A stretch of 64,000 bases of DNA from Nioella nitratireducens (GCF_001879715.1 NZ_MNBW01000011.1:62001-126000), one strand, 5' to 3'. Positions 43,021-52,602 are shown, counted from the first letter of the stretch. Numbers and translations: made by a program. Notes: generated by a model not told the origin, from the letters alone.

Positions 43021-43226
43021 CCTCCCAAAGGCCCTTTGACTGGCCGGGGCTGATGCGGGCCGGGATGCGGGGGCTGGGGCTGACCCCGGCGCAGTTCTGG
43101 GCGCTGACCCCGGCGGAGCTGATGCTGATGCTGGGCGAGCCTGCGGGTGCTGCGCCCATGGGACGGGCGGGGCTGGAGGCCCTGGCCGCCCGTTTCCCCG
43201 ATCACGAGGACAGGTGCGATGAATGA
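43017..43226 (+). CDS. GTA tail-assembly chaperone (g10.1-like)
   Basis: 69 residues, small GTA protein of the kind placed between g10 and g11 (DUF2376-like phage tail assembly chaperone): FDWPGLMRAGMRGLGLTPAQFWALTPAELMLML. The start overlaps g10 and the stop overlaps the start of g11. Confidence 0.78.
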   Translation: MTSQRPFDWPGLMRAGMRGLGLTPAQFWALTPAELMLMLGEPAGAAPMGRAGLEALAARFPDHEDRCDE

Positions 43227-43875
43227 GGAACTGGACGGGCTGGATGCCGAACTGGTCTCGCTGGAGGCGACGCTCGGCTCGGCCACGCAGATGGTTGCGG
43301 CCTTTCAGGGCGAACTGCGGACAATGCAGGACACCATGCTTTACACGGGCCGCGAAGTGCAGGGGCTGAGCCGATCGTTTGGCAGCGGCTTGCGCCGGGC
43401 CTTCGATGGCGTGGTGTTCGACGGGATGCGCCTGTCGGATGCGCTGCGAACGGTGGCGCAAAGCATGGTTGATGCGGCCTACAACACCGCGATGCGGCCG
43501 GTGCAGAACGCCCTCGGCGGGGCTTTGGCGGGTGGCGTCAACTCGCTGATGTCGGCGGTGCTGCCGTTCGAGACCGGCGGTGCCTTTGCGGGCGGTCGGG
43601 TGACGGCCTTTGCACGTGGCGGCGTGGTCAGCGGACCGACGCCGTTTGCCATGCGCGGCGGCACCGGGTTGATGGGCGAGGCGGGGCCAGAGGCGATCAT
43701 GCCGCTGACCCGTGGCCCGGATGGCAAGCTTGGCGTGCAGGCGCAGGGCGGCGGGCGGCCCGTGCATGTGACGATGAACATTACCACGCCGGATGTGCAG
43801 GGATTCCAACGCTCGAAAAGCCAGGTCGCGGCGCAGATGGGCCGGGCGCTGGCGCGTGGGCAGCGGAATCGGTGA
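43219..43875 (+). CDS. GTA tape-measure protein (g11-like)
   Basis: 218 residues, short for a tape measure, in keeping with the short GTA tail. N-terminal helices (LVSLEATLGSATQMVAAFQGELRTMQ) are followed by a Gly/Ala-rich helical region and the lambda-tail-tape-like GGRVTAFARGGVVSGPTPFAMRGGTGLMGEAGPEAIMPLTRGPDGKLGV. The ATG at 43219 lies inside the previous gene's stop (ATGAATGA); the ATG further upstream is not used by the family. Confidence 0.86.
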   Translation: MNEELDGLDAELVSLEATLGSATQMVAAFQGELRTMQDTMLYTGREVQGLSRSFGSGLRRAFDGVVFDGMRLSDALRTVAQSMVDAAYNTAMRPVQNALGGALAGGVNSLMSAVLPFETGGAFAGGRVTAFARGGVVSGPTPFAMRGGTGLMGEAGPEAIMPLTRGPDGKLGVQAQGGGRPVHVTMNITTPDVQGFQRSKSQVAAQMGRALARGQRNR

Positions 43876-43886
43876 GGGATAACACA

Positions 43887-44519
43887 ATGAATTTTCACGA
43901 AATTCGCTTTCCTGCCAACCTGAGCTTTGGCTCGGTCGGCGGGCCGGAACGGCGCACCGAGGTGGTGACGCTCGCCAACGGGTTCGAGGAACGCAACACG
44001 CCTTGGGCCCATTCGCGCCGCCGCTATGACGCAGGGGTGGGGATGCGCTCGCTCGACGACATCGAGACGCTGATCGCGTTTTTCGAGGCGCGGCGCGGGC
44101 AGTTGCACGGGTTTCGCTGGAAGGATTGGTCCGACTACAAGAGCTGTGCGCCGTCGAAGGAGCCGGGCTTTCGCGATTGTGTGATCGGCACGGGCGACGG
44201 CGAGACCAGGGATTTTCCGCTGGTGAAGCAGTATCGCTCGGGCGAGGAAAGCTATGCGCGGCCCATCACCAAGCCGGTCGCGGGCAGCGTTTTGGCCGGG
44301 TGGGACGCGGCGGAACTGGTCGAGGGGGTGCATTTCACGGTGGACTCCACCACCGGTGTGATCGCGTTTCAGGACGCACCCGCCGAAGGGGTGGAGGTGT
44401 CCGCCGGGTTCGCCTTTGACGTGCCGGTGCGCTTCGACGTGGACCGGATCGAAACCTCGGTGGCCAATTTCCAGGCGGGGGAAGTGCCCTCGGTGCCGGT
44501 GGTGGAGATCCGGGTATGA
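43887..44519 (+). CDS. GTA distal tail protein (g12-like, DUF2460)
   Basis: 210 residues of the DUF2460 family: MNFHEIRFPANLSFGSVGGPERRTEVVTLANGFEERN, SRRRYDAGVGMRSLDDIETLIAFFEARRGQLHGFRWKDWSDYKS, IETSVANFQAGEVPSVPVVEIR. The ATG at 43887 follows GAGGG eight bases upstream. Its last codons overlap the next gene. Confidence 0.92.
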   Translation: MNFHEIRFPANLSFGSVGGPERRTEVVTLANGFEERNTPWAHSRRRYDAGVGMRSLDDIETLIAFFEARRGQLHGFRWKDWSDYKSCAPSKEPGFRDCVIGTGDGETRDFPLVKQYRSGEESYARPITKPVAGSVLAGWDAAELVEGVHFTVDSTTGVIAFQDAPAEGVEVSAGFAFDVPVRFDVDRIETSVANFQAGEVPSVPVVEIRV

Positions 44520-45403
44520 GCGGCGCAGAGGGGCTGACGGCGCATCTGATCGGGGGGGTGACCGAAGTGGCGCGCTGCTGGCGGGTGACGCGCAAGGATG
44601 GCGTTCGCTTGGGGTTCACCGACCACGATTGCCCGCTCACCTTCGACGGCACGGTGTTCAAGGCGGAGTCGGGTCTGTCGGCGGCGGCACTGAGCCAGAG
44701 CAGCGGCCTGTCGGTGGACAATACCGAGGCCGTGGGGGCGCTGTCGGACGTGTCGATCACCGAAGGTGACATCGCCGCCGGGCGGTTTGATGGTGCCGAG
44801 GTGGAGGCGTGGCTGGTCCAGTGGCGTGCGCCGGAGAACCGGGTGTTGCAGTTTCGTGGCAGCTTTGGCGAGCTGGAGCGGCAGGCGGGCGGCTTCCGGG
44901 CCGAATTGCGCGGACTGGCCGAAGCGATGAACCGGCGGATGGGGCGGGTCTATCAGCGGCATTGTTCTGCGGTGTTGGGCGATCGGGCCTGCGGGTTCGA
45001 CCTGTCGACTCCGGGCTACGCTTTTGACGGTGCGGTGGACCAGGTGGACGAGGGGCGGGTGCTGCTTTTTGCCGGGCTGGACAGTTTCGCGCCGCGCTGG
45101 TTCGAACGCGGGCGGCTGACGGTGCTGAGCGGGGCCGCCCAAGGGCTGGTCGCGGTGATCAAGAACGACCGCTATGCTGACGACGTGCGCCGGGTCGAGC
45201 TGTGGGAGGCGCTGCGCGCCGAGCTGCGGTCGGGCGACCGGGTGCGGCTGGAAGCGGGTTGCGACAAGCGTATGGAGACCTGTCGGCTCAAGTTCTCGAA
45301 CCTTCTGAACTTCCAAGGCTTTCCCGACATTCCCGGCGACGACTGGATCATGGCCTATCCGGGGCGCGGCTCGGCGGCGGTGGATGGGGGCAGCCTGCGA
45401 TGA
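44516..45403 (+). CDS. GTA tail hub protein (g13-like, DUF2163)
   Basis: 295 residues, DUF2163 family: VARCWRVTRKDGVRLGFTDHDCPL, GLSVDNTEAVGALSDVSITEGDIAAGRFDGAEVEAWLVQW, and the conserved Cys-rich YQRHCSAVLGDRACGFDL and ETCRLKFSNLLNFQGFPDIPG. Four cysteines may bind a metal. Overlaps g12 and g14. Confidence 0.92.
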   Translation: MSGAEGLTAHLIGGVTEVARCWRVTRKDGVRLGFTDHDCPLTFDGTVFKAESGLSAAALSQSSGLSVDNTEAVGALSDVSITEGDIAAGRFDGAEVEAWLVQWRAPENRVLQFRGSFGELERQAGGFRAELRGLAEAMNRRMGRVYQRHCSAVLGDRACGFDLSTPGYAFDGAVDQVDEGRVLLFAGLDSFAPRWFERGRLTVLSGAAQGLVAVIKNDRYADDVRRVELWEALRAELRSGDRVRLEAGCDKRMETCRLKFSNLLNFQGFPDIPGDDWIMAYPGRGSAAVDGGSLR

Positions 45404-45831
45404 GCCGCGTGGTCGCGGCTGCGCGGGGCTGGATCGGGACGCCGTATATCCATCAATGCGCCACCAAGGGTGCGGGCTGCGATTGCCTGGGGCTGTTGCG
45501 GGGAGTCTGGCGCGAGGTGATCGGGCCAGAGCCGGAAGCGGTGCCCGCCTACACGCCCGACTGGTCGGAACCGCAGGGGGAGGAACGGCTTTGGGCCGCC
45601 GCGCTGCGCCATCTGTCGGCGAAACCGGTGGCCGCAGAGGCCGCTGGCGACGTGCTGCTGTTTCGGATGCGGGCGGGGGCTGTGGCCAAGCATCTGGGGC
45701 TTCAGGGCCGCACCGGGCAAGAGGCCACGTTCATCCATGCCTATAGCGGGCATGGCGTGGTGGAAAGCGCGCTGACCCCGCCCTGGCGGCGGCGGATCGT
45801 GGCGCGATTTGCATTTCCCGAAAGGACTTAG
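45400..45831 (+). CDS. GTA NlpC/P60 peptidase (g14-like)
   Basis: 143-residue cell-wall peptidase, thought to open the recipient peptidoglycan. Catalytic Cys in TKGAGCDCLGLLRGVW, His in KHLGLQG, third residue around THAYSGH-type FIHAYSGHGVVES. RcGTA g14 equivalent. Starts at the ATG that overlaps the g13 stop. Confidence 0.9.
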   Translation: MSRVVAAARGWIGTPYIHQCATKGAGCDCLGLLRGVWREVIGPEPEAVPAYTPDWSEPQGEERLWAAALRHLSAKPVAAEAAGDVLLFRMRAGAVAKHLGLQGRTGQEATFIHAYSGHGVVESALTPPWRRRIVARFAFPERT

Positions 45832-45836
45832 ACACT

Positions 45837-48800
45837 ATGGCAACGATCCTACTGTCAGCCGCAGGAGCGGCCATTGGCGGCTTGAGTTCCGGCACCGTTC
45901 TGGGGCTGACCGGCGCGGTAATCGGGCGCGCGGCGGGGGCCACCGTGGGCCGGGTGATCGACCAGCGGCTGCTTGGCAGCGGCTCGGACGTGGTCGAACA
46001 GGGCCGCATCGACCGTTTCCGCCTGACCGGAGCATCCGAAGGCGCCGCCGTGGCGCGGCTTTTCGGCCAGATGCGCCTGGGCGGGCAGGTCATTTGGGCC
46101 ACCCGGTTCAAGGAACATGTCGCGGTTTCGGGCGGCGGCAAGGGGGCGCCGGTACGGCCAAGGACAGCCAGCTATTCCTACACGGTGAGCCTTGCCGTGG
46201 CGCTGTGCGAGGGCGAGATCGCCCGCGTGGGCCGGGTCTGGGCCGATGGCGCCGAGATCGCACAGAGCGACCTGACCATGCGGGTCTATCGCGGCACCGA
46301 CGACCAGATGCCGGACCCGAAGATGGAGGCGGTCGAGGGCGCGGGACTGGTCCCGGCCTATCGTGGGATCGCCTATGTGGTGATCGAGGATCTGGACCTG
46401 TCGCCCTATGGCAACCGCGTGCCGCAGCTAAGCTTCGAGGTGGTGCGCCCGGCGCAGCCTGCGCTGCTGGACAGCCCGCCGCAGCCCTCGCAGGCCATCC
46501 GGGCTGTGGCGATGATGCCGGGGACAGGGGAATACGCGCTGGCGACGACCCCGGTCAGCTATGCGTGGGGCTATGGCAAATCCGAGAGCGCGAATGTGCA
46601 CACGGCTTCGGGCGAGGCGGATTTTTCCATGTCGCTGGAGGCCCTTGACGGCGAGGTGCCGCAATGCGGGGCGGTGTCGCTGATTGTCAGCTGGTTCGGG
46701 GATGACCTGCGCGCCGGTGACTGCCGCGTGACGCCGAAGGTCGAACAGAAACAGGCGGATGGCCGCGAAATGCCGTGGCGGGTTGCGGGGCTGACCCGCA
46801 CCACGGCCGAGCAGATTGCGCAGGTCGACGGCCGGGCGATCTATGGCGGCACGCCCACGGACCAATCGGTGATCGAGGCGATCGAGGCGCTGAACGCGGC
46901 TGGCAAGGAGGTGATGTTCTATCCCTTCCTGCTGATGGAGATCCTTGCGGAGAGCGGCAAACCGGACCCGTGGGCCGAAACGGGCCAGCAACCGGCGCTG
47001 CCATGGCGGGGACGGATGACCGGGGACAAGGCGCCGGGCGTGGCGGGCTCGCCCGATGGGACGGCGGTGGCGGACGCGCAGGTTGCAGCGTTCTTCGGGT
47101 CGGTGGTGGCCAGTGATTTCAGCGTGTCGCCCGGCGCGGTCGGTTACAACGGCCCGGCGGAGTGGAGCTATCGCCGGTTCATCCTGCATTCCGCTGCGCT
47201 CTGCGCGGCGGCGGGCGGGGTGGAAAGCTTTTGCATCGGCTCCGAGATGCGCAGCCTGACGCAGTTGCGGGGGGCGAGCGGGTTTCCGGCCGTGGATCAG
47301 TTCATCGCACTCGCCGCAGAGGTGCGGGCGCTGTTGCCCGACGCCAAGCTGACCTATGCCGCCGACTGGTCGGAATATTTCGGCTATCACCCGCAGGACG
47401 GGTCGGGCGATGTCTATTTCCACCTCGATCCGCTGTGGGCAGATGCCAATATCGACTTCATCGGAATCGATAATTACATGCCGCTGAGCGATTGGCGCGA
47501 CGGGCGGACCCATGCGGATGCGGCGTGGCGGTCGATCTACGAGCTGGCGTATCTGCGCGGCAATATCGAGGGCGGCGAGGGATATGACTGGTATTACCCC
47601 AGTGACGCCGCGCGGGCGGCACAGAGGCGCGCGCCGATCACCGATGGTGCCTATGGCGAGGACTGGGTTTTTCGCTACAAGGACGTGGTGCGCTGGTGGA
47701 GCGCGCCGCACCACGACCGGCCCGGTGGTGTGCGTCAGGCGGTGCCGACCGCGTGGGAGCCGCGCTCAAAACCCGTCCGTTTCACGGAAATGGGCTGTGC
47801 CGCCATCGACAAGGGGACGAACCAGCCCAACAAGTTCCTCGATCCGAAATCCTCGGAGTCCGGGCTGCCGCATTACTCGACCGGGCGGCGCGATGACCTG
47901 ATGCAGATGCAATACCTGCGGGCGATGACGAGCTATTGGGCCGACCCCGCGCATAACCCGGTGTCCGAGGTCTATGGCGGGCCGATGCTGGATATGGACC
48001 ACGCCTATGTCTGGGCGTGGGATGCGCGGCCGTGGCCCGCGTTTCCCAGTGCAAGGGACGTCTGGTCGGACGGTGAAAATCATGCGCGGGGGCATTGGAT
48101 CACCGGTCGCATGGGGGCAGAGCCGTTGGCCGACGTGGTGGCCGAGATCTGTGAAGAGGCGGGCGTTACGGAATACGACGTGTCGGGCCTTTTCGGTTTC
48201 GTGCGCGGGGCGATGTCGGCGGATGTGGAAAGCGCGCGGGCGAGGTTACAGGGGCTGATGCTGGCGCATGGGTTCGAGGCAGTGGAGCGGGAGGGCAGGA
48301 TCGTCTTTCGGGCGCGTGCCGGGGTGCCGGATGCGCGGGTGCCCGAAGAGGGGATGGCCGTTGATGAAGATGGCGCGTCGGCCCCGGTGTGGACGCGCCT
48401 GCCCGAGGCGGACATGGTGGGGCGCGTGCGCCTGTCGCATGTCGAGGCGGCGGGGGCGTTCGAGACCCGCGTGGCCGAGGCGGTCTTTCCCGACGATGGC
48501 GACGACACCACGAGCGAGAGCGACCTGCCGCTGTTGCTGACAGCGGGCGAGGGGCGGGCGATTGCCGAACGCTGGCTGGCCGAGGCGCGGGTGGCGCGTG
48601 ACAGTGTCAGCTTTGCGTTGCCGCCTTCGCGGCGCGATCTGGGTGCTGGGTCGGTCGTCGAGATGGCGGATGGCTCGACCTGGCGGATCGACCGTGTCGA
48701 GGATACCGGCGCGCGCAAGGTTGAGGCCGTGCGGTCCGAGGCCGAGGTCTACGAGCCGTCGGACACGGTCGAGGAGGCGGTGACGCTGGAGCCCTTCGTG

Positions 48801-49739
48801 CCGCCCCTGCCGGTGAGCCCGCTGTTTCTGGACCTGCCGCTCCTGACCGGCGACGAGGTGCCCCATGCGCCGCATCTGGCGGTGGCGGCGGTGCCGTGGC
48901 CGGGGGCGGTGGCGTGCTATAGCGCGCCCTCGGACAGCGGCTATGTGCTGAACACCATGGTCGAGGTGGTCTCGGCCGTGGGGGTGCTGGAAACGCCGCT
49001 TTTCCGGGCCGAGGCCGGTGTCTGGGACCGGGGGTCGGCGGTGCGCGTGCGGATGAGCACCGGGACGCTGAGGTCCGCCAGTGTCGCGGATGTTCTCAAT
49101 GGCGCGAACGCGGCGGCGATCGGCGATGGCAGCGGCGCGAATTGGGAGGTGATCCAGTTCGCCGAAGCAATGCTGGTGGGCGAAGACCTGTGGGACATCA
49201 CGCTGCGCCTGCGGGGGCAGGCGGGATCGGACGGGATCATGCCGGACGCATGGCCGGTGGGATCGCTCTTCGTGCTGCTTGACGGACGCGCCACGCAGAT
49301 CGACCTGCCGCTGTCGGCGCGCGGGCTGCAACGGCATTACCTGGTGGGGCAGGCGGCGAAACCCTATGATCATCCGGTCTATTCGCACACGGCGCTGGCC
49401 TTTGACGGTGCCGGGCTGCGGCCCTATGCGCCCGCCCATCTGCGCGCGCCGAGGGTCGGGGCGGAGCGGCAGGTCAGCTGGGTCAGGCGTACGCGGATCG
49501 ACGGCGACAGTTGGCAGGGCACCGAGGTGCCGTTGGGCGAGGACCGCGAGAGCTATGTTCTGCGGATCGCCGATACTGGCGGCGTACGACGCGAGGTCGA
49601 GCTGTCCGCGCCAACCTATTCCTACACCGATGCCATGCAGGCCACCGACGGGGTGAGCCTGCCCTACAGCATTGAAATCGCGCAGGTGTCTGCGCAATTC
49701 GGCCCCGGCCCCTTCACGAGGATCCAGATCAATGAGTGA
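45837..49739 (+). CDS. GTA host-recognition tail-fibre megatron protein (g15-like)
   Basis: 1300 residues, in the position of RcGTA g15, which forms the baseplate and tail tip. N-terminal glycine-rich hydrophobic segment (ILLSAAGAAIGGLSSGTVLGLTGAVIG). A central glycoside hydrolase-like domain is suggested by KLTYAADWSEYFGYHPQDGSGDVYFHLDPLWADANIDFIGIDNYMPLSDWRDG and RFTEMGCAAIDKG, which resemble TIM-barrel hydrolase active-site strands. C-terminal parts show several beta-rich repeats. It probably recognises and partly digests the recipient surface glycan; that is known of the family, not shown here. Confidence 0.9.
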   Translation: MATILLSAAGAAIGGLSSGTVLGLTGAVIGRAAGATVGRVIDQRLLGSGSDVVEQGRIDRFRLTGASEGAAVARLFGQMRLGGQVIWATRFKEHVAVSGGGKGAPVRPRTASYSYTVSLAVALCEGEIARVGRVWADGAEIAQSDLTMRVYRGTDDQMPDPKMEAVEGAGLVPAYRGIAYVVIEDLDLSPYGNRVPQLSFEVVRPAQPALLDSPPQPSQAIRAVAMMPGTGEYALATTPVSYAWGYGKSESANVHTASGEADFSMSLEALDGEVPQCGAVSLIVSWFGDDLRAGDCRVTPKVEQKQADGREMPWRVAGLTRTTAEQIAQVDGRAIYGGTPTDQSVIEAIEALNAAGKEVMFYPFLLMEILAESGKPDPWAETGQQPALPWRGRMTGDKAPGVAGSPDGTAVADAQVAAFFGSVVASDFSVSPGAVGYNGPAEWSYRRFILHSAALCAAAGGVESFCIGSEMRSLTQLRGASGFPAVDQFIALAAEVRALLPDAKLTYAADWSEYFGYHPQDGSGDVYFHLDPLWADANIDFIGIDNYMPLSDWRDGRTHADAAWRSIYELAYLRGNIEGGEGYDWYYPSDAARAAQRRAPITDGAYGEDWVFRYKDVVRWWSAPHHDRPGGVRQAVPTAWEPRSKPVRFTEMGCAAIDKGTNQPNKFLDPKSSESGLPHYSTGRRDDLMQMQYLRAMTSYWADPAHNPVSEVYGGPMLDMDHAYVWAWDARPWPAFPSARDVWSDGENHARGHWITGRMGAEPLADVVAEICEEAGVTEYDVSGLFGFVRGAMSADVESARARLQGLMLAHGFEAVEREGRIVFRARAGVPDARVPEEGMAVDEDGASAPVWTRLPEADMVGRVRLSHVEAAGAFETRVAEAVFPDDGDDTTSESDLPLLLTAGEGRAIAERWLAEARVARDSVSFALPPSRRDLGAGSVVEMADGSTWRIDRVEDTGARKVEAVRSEAEVYEPSDTVEEAVTLEPFVPPLPVSPLFLDLPLLTGDEVPHAPHLAVAAVPWPGAVACYSAPSDSGYVLNTMVEVVSAVGVLETPLFRAEAGVWDRGSAVRVRMSTGTLRSASVADVLNGANAAAIGDGSGANWEVIQFAEAMLVGEDLWDITLRLRGQAGSDGIMPDAWPVGSLFVLLDGRATQIDLPLSARGLQRHYLVGQAAKPYDHPVYSHTALAFDGAGLRPYAPAHLRAPRVGAERQVSWVRRTRIDGDSWQGTEVPLGEDRESYVLRIADTGGVRREVELSAPTYSYTDAMQATDGVSLPYSIEIAQVSAQFGPGPFTRIQINE

Positions 49740-50442
49740 CACGATGAACCTGACGCTTCCGCTGTTGGCCGCAAGCCAGGCGCAGAAACATGTGACCGTA
49801 AACGAGGCGCTGGCGCGGCTGGATGGGGTGGTGCAGATGCGGTTGCGGTCGCGCAGCCTGACCACGCCGCCAGACACGGTGATCGAGGGGGAATGCTTCG
49901 GCGTGCCCTCGGGGGCGGTGAACGGCTGGGACGGGCACGCGGGCGAGATCGCGCAATATGTGAACGGTGGCTGGGCGTTCTTTGCACCGCAGCGGGGCTG
50001 GCGGGCCTTTGTTGCGGATACAGGCACGCAAGACCTGTTCGACGGGGCTGCGTGGCGCACCGGCGGGCTGAGCCTGACACCGGGCGGTGGGGGGCTTCAC
50101 GCGGTCAGCGCCGAGGCGGATGTGACCCTGACGGCGGGGGCGACTGTGCCCGCGGGGCTGCGCGTTCCGGCGCGCTGCATCGTTTTAGGGGTCACCGGCC
50201 GGGTGATCGAGACCATCACCGGCACGCTTGCCGATTGGCGGCTGGGCGACGTGGCGTCGGATGCCCGGTTTGGCGCTGGGCTTGGGCTTGCGCAAAATTC
50301 GTGGATCAGCGGGCCGACGACGCCTTTCGTGGTCTGGTCGGATACCGAATTGATGCTGTCGGCAACCGGCGGCGATTTCGCCGGGGGCGCTGTGCGGCTG
50401 GTGGTGCATTACCTGCAATTCGCCATTCCCGACGCGGTATAA
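49732..50442 (+). CDS. DUF2793 protein at the end of the GTA cluster
   Basis: 236 residues of the DUF2793 family: NLTLPLLAASQAQKHVTVNEALARLDGVVQ, GDWRLG-like beta strands and GWDGHAGEIAQYVNGGWAFFAPQRGWRAFVADTG. Such genes often follow g15 in Rhodobacterales and may code for a tail-fibre component. Starts inside the megatron stop. No further GTA gene is seen downstream. Confidence 0.78.
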   Translation: MSDTMNLTLPLLAASQAQKHVTVNEALARLDGVVQMRLRSRSLTTPPDTVIEGECFGVPSGAVNGWDGHAGEIAQYVNGGWAFFAPQRGWRAFVADTGTQDLFDGAAWRTGGLSLTPGGGGLHAVSAEADVTLTAGATVPAGLRVPARCIVLGVTGRVIETITGTLADWRLGDVASDARFGAGLGLAQNSWISGPTTPFVVWSDTELMLSATGGDFAGGAVRLVVHYLQFAIPDAV

Positions 50443-50475
50443 CAAAACGTGAAGCCGTCCATCAGGGGTTTGAAC

Positions 50476-50505
50476 TTGGACGCGGGGGATTATCTGCGGT
50501 AGAAA
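50476..50505 (+). promoter_or_regulatory. Candidate cysE promoter
   Basis: TTGGAC (50476-50481) and TAGAAA (50500-50505), spacer 18 bases, in the 89-base gap between the GTA cluster and cysE. Suggests cysE does not depend on GTA transcription. Weak by eye. Confidence 0.3.
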
Positions 50506-50531
50506 GGGGAACGCGACCGCAGGAGGCCATC

Positions 50532-51341
50532 ATGGCAAAGACCCGCACCCATCTGGCCGAGCTTGACCCGGTCTGGAGCCGTATCACCCGCGAAGCCGAG
50601 GAGGCCGTGCAGGACGAACCCCTTTTAGGCGGGCTGGTGCATGGCTGTATCCTGCACCATGCCTCGCTGGAGGCGGCGCTGGCCTATCGCATGGCGCAAA
50701 AGCTGGCCTCGGGCGAGATGTCGGAGCAGCTTATCCGTGAAATCGCGGATGATGCCTATCGCGCCGATCCCAGCATCGGAGAGGCGGCGCGCGCCGATAT
50801 CGTGGCGGTCTACGACCGTGACCCGGCCTGCCATCGCTTCATTCAGCCGTTGTTGTTTTTCAAGGGCTTCCAAGCCGTCCAGGCGTATCGCGTCGGCAAC
50901 TACCTGTGGCGGCAGGGCCGTCAGGATCTGGCCTATTTCGTGCAGATGCGCGTAAGCGAGATGTTCGGCGTGGATATTCATCCGGCAGCGAATATTGGCA
51001 AGGGCATCATGATCGACCACGCCCATTCCATCGTGATCGGCGAAACCGCCGTGGTGGGCGACAACGTGTCGATGTTGCATTCGGTGACCCTTGGCGGCAC
51101 CGGCAAGGAAGAAGAGGACCGCCACCCCAAGATCGGCGACGGCGTTCTGATCGGGGCCGGGGCCAAGGTGCTGGGCAATATCAAGGTCGGCTGCTGCTCG
51201 CGGATCGCGGCGGGCTCGGTCGTGTTGCAGGACGTGCCCCCGGCGACCACGGTGGCCGGGGTGCCGGCCAAGATCGTGGGCGAGGCGGGCTGTGACCAGC
51301 CGGCCATGTCGATGAACCAGATCCTGAAATCGGGGGCCTGA
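50532..51341 (+). CDS. cysE: Serine O-acetyltransferase
   Basis: Makes O-acetylserine from serine and acetyl-CoA, first step of cysteine synthesis. 269 residues: N-terminal helical domain, then the left-handed hexapeptide repeat FGVDIHPAANIGKGIMIDHAHSIVIGETAVVGDNVSMLHSVTLGG, ending with VPAKIVGEAG. AGGAGG five bases before the ATG. With cysK two genes away, it forms the cysteine pathway pair. Confidence 0.95.
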   Translation: MAKTRTHLAELDPVWSRITREAEEAVQDEPLLGGLVHGCILHHASLEAALAYRMAQKLASGEMSEQLIREIADDAYRADPSIGEAARADIVAVYDRDPACHRFIQPLLFFKGFQAVQAYRVGNYLWRQGRQDLAYFVQMRVSEMFGVDIHPAANIGKGIMIDHAHSIVIGETAVVGDNVSMLHSVTLGGTGKEEEDRHPKIGDGVLIGAGAKVLGNIKVGCCSRIAAGSVVLQDVPPATTVAGVPAKIVGEAGCDQPAMSMNQILKSGA

Positions 51342-51402
51342 GCGCCCCTGCCTACTTGACCGACCTCATGGTCCGCGCCCGCGCGGCACCGGAAAGGACG
51401 AC

Positions 51403-52602
51403 ATGTCGTTTCTCCAGGCATGGGGCGAGGCCGCCCTGACGACGCTTGGGTTTTTCTGGATGGCGTTCTGGGCCTTCGGGCTGGGATACTGCATCAGCGC
51501 GTGCATTCAGATCTTCACCTCTCGCGCGGCGATGAGCCGGACCATGGGCGGAAAAGGCCTGCGCCCGGTGGCGTTGGCGAGCCTATTCGGCTTTGTCTCG
51601 TCCTCGTGCAGTTTCGCGGCGCTGGCTGCCACACGCAGCTTTCTGGCCAAGGGGGCGGGGCTGGTGCCTGCGCTGGCCTTCCTGCTGGCCTCGACCAACC
51701 TCGTGATCGAGCTCGGTATCGTGATCTCGGTCTTCCTGTCATGGCATTTCGTCGTGGGCGAATATGTCGGCGGGCTGATCCTGATCGCGGTGATGTGGGG
51801 GCTGGTGCGGGCGACGCGGCCCGACGGCCTGATCCGCAGTGTGCGCGAGCGGTTGGAAGCGGGCGACGATGACGACCCGTGGCCGCTGCGCGCGTTGCTG
51901 CGTGATACCAAGGTCTGGCGGGCCTTGGCCGCGGCTTATCTGGGTGAATGGCAGATGGTCTGGAAGGATGTCACCATCGGCTTCACCATCGCCGGGATCA
52001 TCGCGGCCTTCGTGCCGGGGGCGTTCTTCGTCTGGCTGTTTCCGGGCACCGGGGCCGAGGTGGCGCCGGGGTTCGGGCACGTCCTGTTGCAAGCGCTGAT
52101 CGGGCCGCTGGCGGCGCTGTTCACCTTCATCGGCTCCATGGGGAATATCCCGCTTGCCGGGCTGCTATATGCCAACGGGGTCAGCGTGGCGGGCATCATG
52201 GCCTTCATCTTCTCGGACCTGATAGTGGTGCCGGTCTTGCGGGTGAACGCACAGTTCTACGGCTGGCGCATGGCGGTCTATATCGCGGGCGTGTTCCTCG
52301 TGGCGCTGATCGTGGCGGCGTTGGCGGTGCATTACGGGTTTCTGGCGCTTGGCGTGTCGCCCGAGGTGTCGGGGCATCCGCTGCCCGCGCCCGAAAGCCG
52401 GTTTGCCCTTGACTACACCGCCGCGCTGAACCTGGGCTTTGGCGCGCTCAGCCTTGGGGCGCTTTGGCTGGGACGCGGGCAGGGCGGCGGGCATCATCAC
52501 GACCATGGCCATGGTGGCGGCAGCGAGCGGGCGCTGCGGGGGCTGGCATGGCTCTGCTTTGCATGGCTGGGGGGCGGGACAGCGGTGGCGCTGCTGCTCT
52601 GA
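51403..52602 (+). CDS. Permease (DUF318/YraQ-like) with a His-rich loop
   Basis: 399 residues with about 8-10 membrane segments, of the permease family related to YraQ/UPF0718. Conserved SSCSFAALAATRSFL and GSMGNIPLAGLLYANGVSVAGIMAFIFSDL. Near the C-terminus is a histidine-rich stretch GGGHHHDHGHGGG, before the last helix, which could bind metal. Its position between cysE and cysK suggests a sulfur, metal or small-molecule transport role, but the substrate is unknown. Alternative: a general permease with no link to cysteine. Confidence 0.75.
   Translation: MSFLQAWGEAALTTLGFFWMAFWAFGLGYCISACIQIFTSRAAMSRTMGGKGLRPVALASLFGFVSSSCSFAALAATRSFLAKGAGLVPALAFLLASTNLVIELGIVISVFLSWHFVVGEYVGGLILIAVMWGLVRATRPDGLIRSVRERLEAGDDDDPWPLRALLRDTKVWRALAAAYLGEWQMVWKDVTIGFTIAGIIAAFVPGAFFVWLFPGTGAEVAPGFGHVLLQALIGPLAALFTFIGSMGNIPLAGLLYANGVSVAGIMAFIFSDLIVVPVLRVNAQFYGWRMAVYIAGVFLVALIVAALAVHYGFLALGVSPEVSGHPLPAPESRFALDYTAALNLGFGALSLGALWLGRGQGGGHHHDHGHGGGSERALRGLAWLCFAWLGGGTAVALLL

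Noticed and set aside
35827-50442. Active prophage
   Set aside because: No integrase, repressor, replication or lysis genes and no att-like repeats; the gene order is that of a gene transfer agent.
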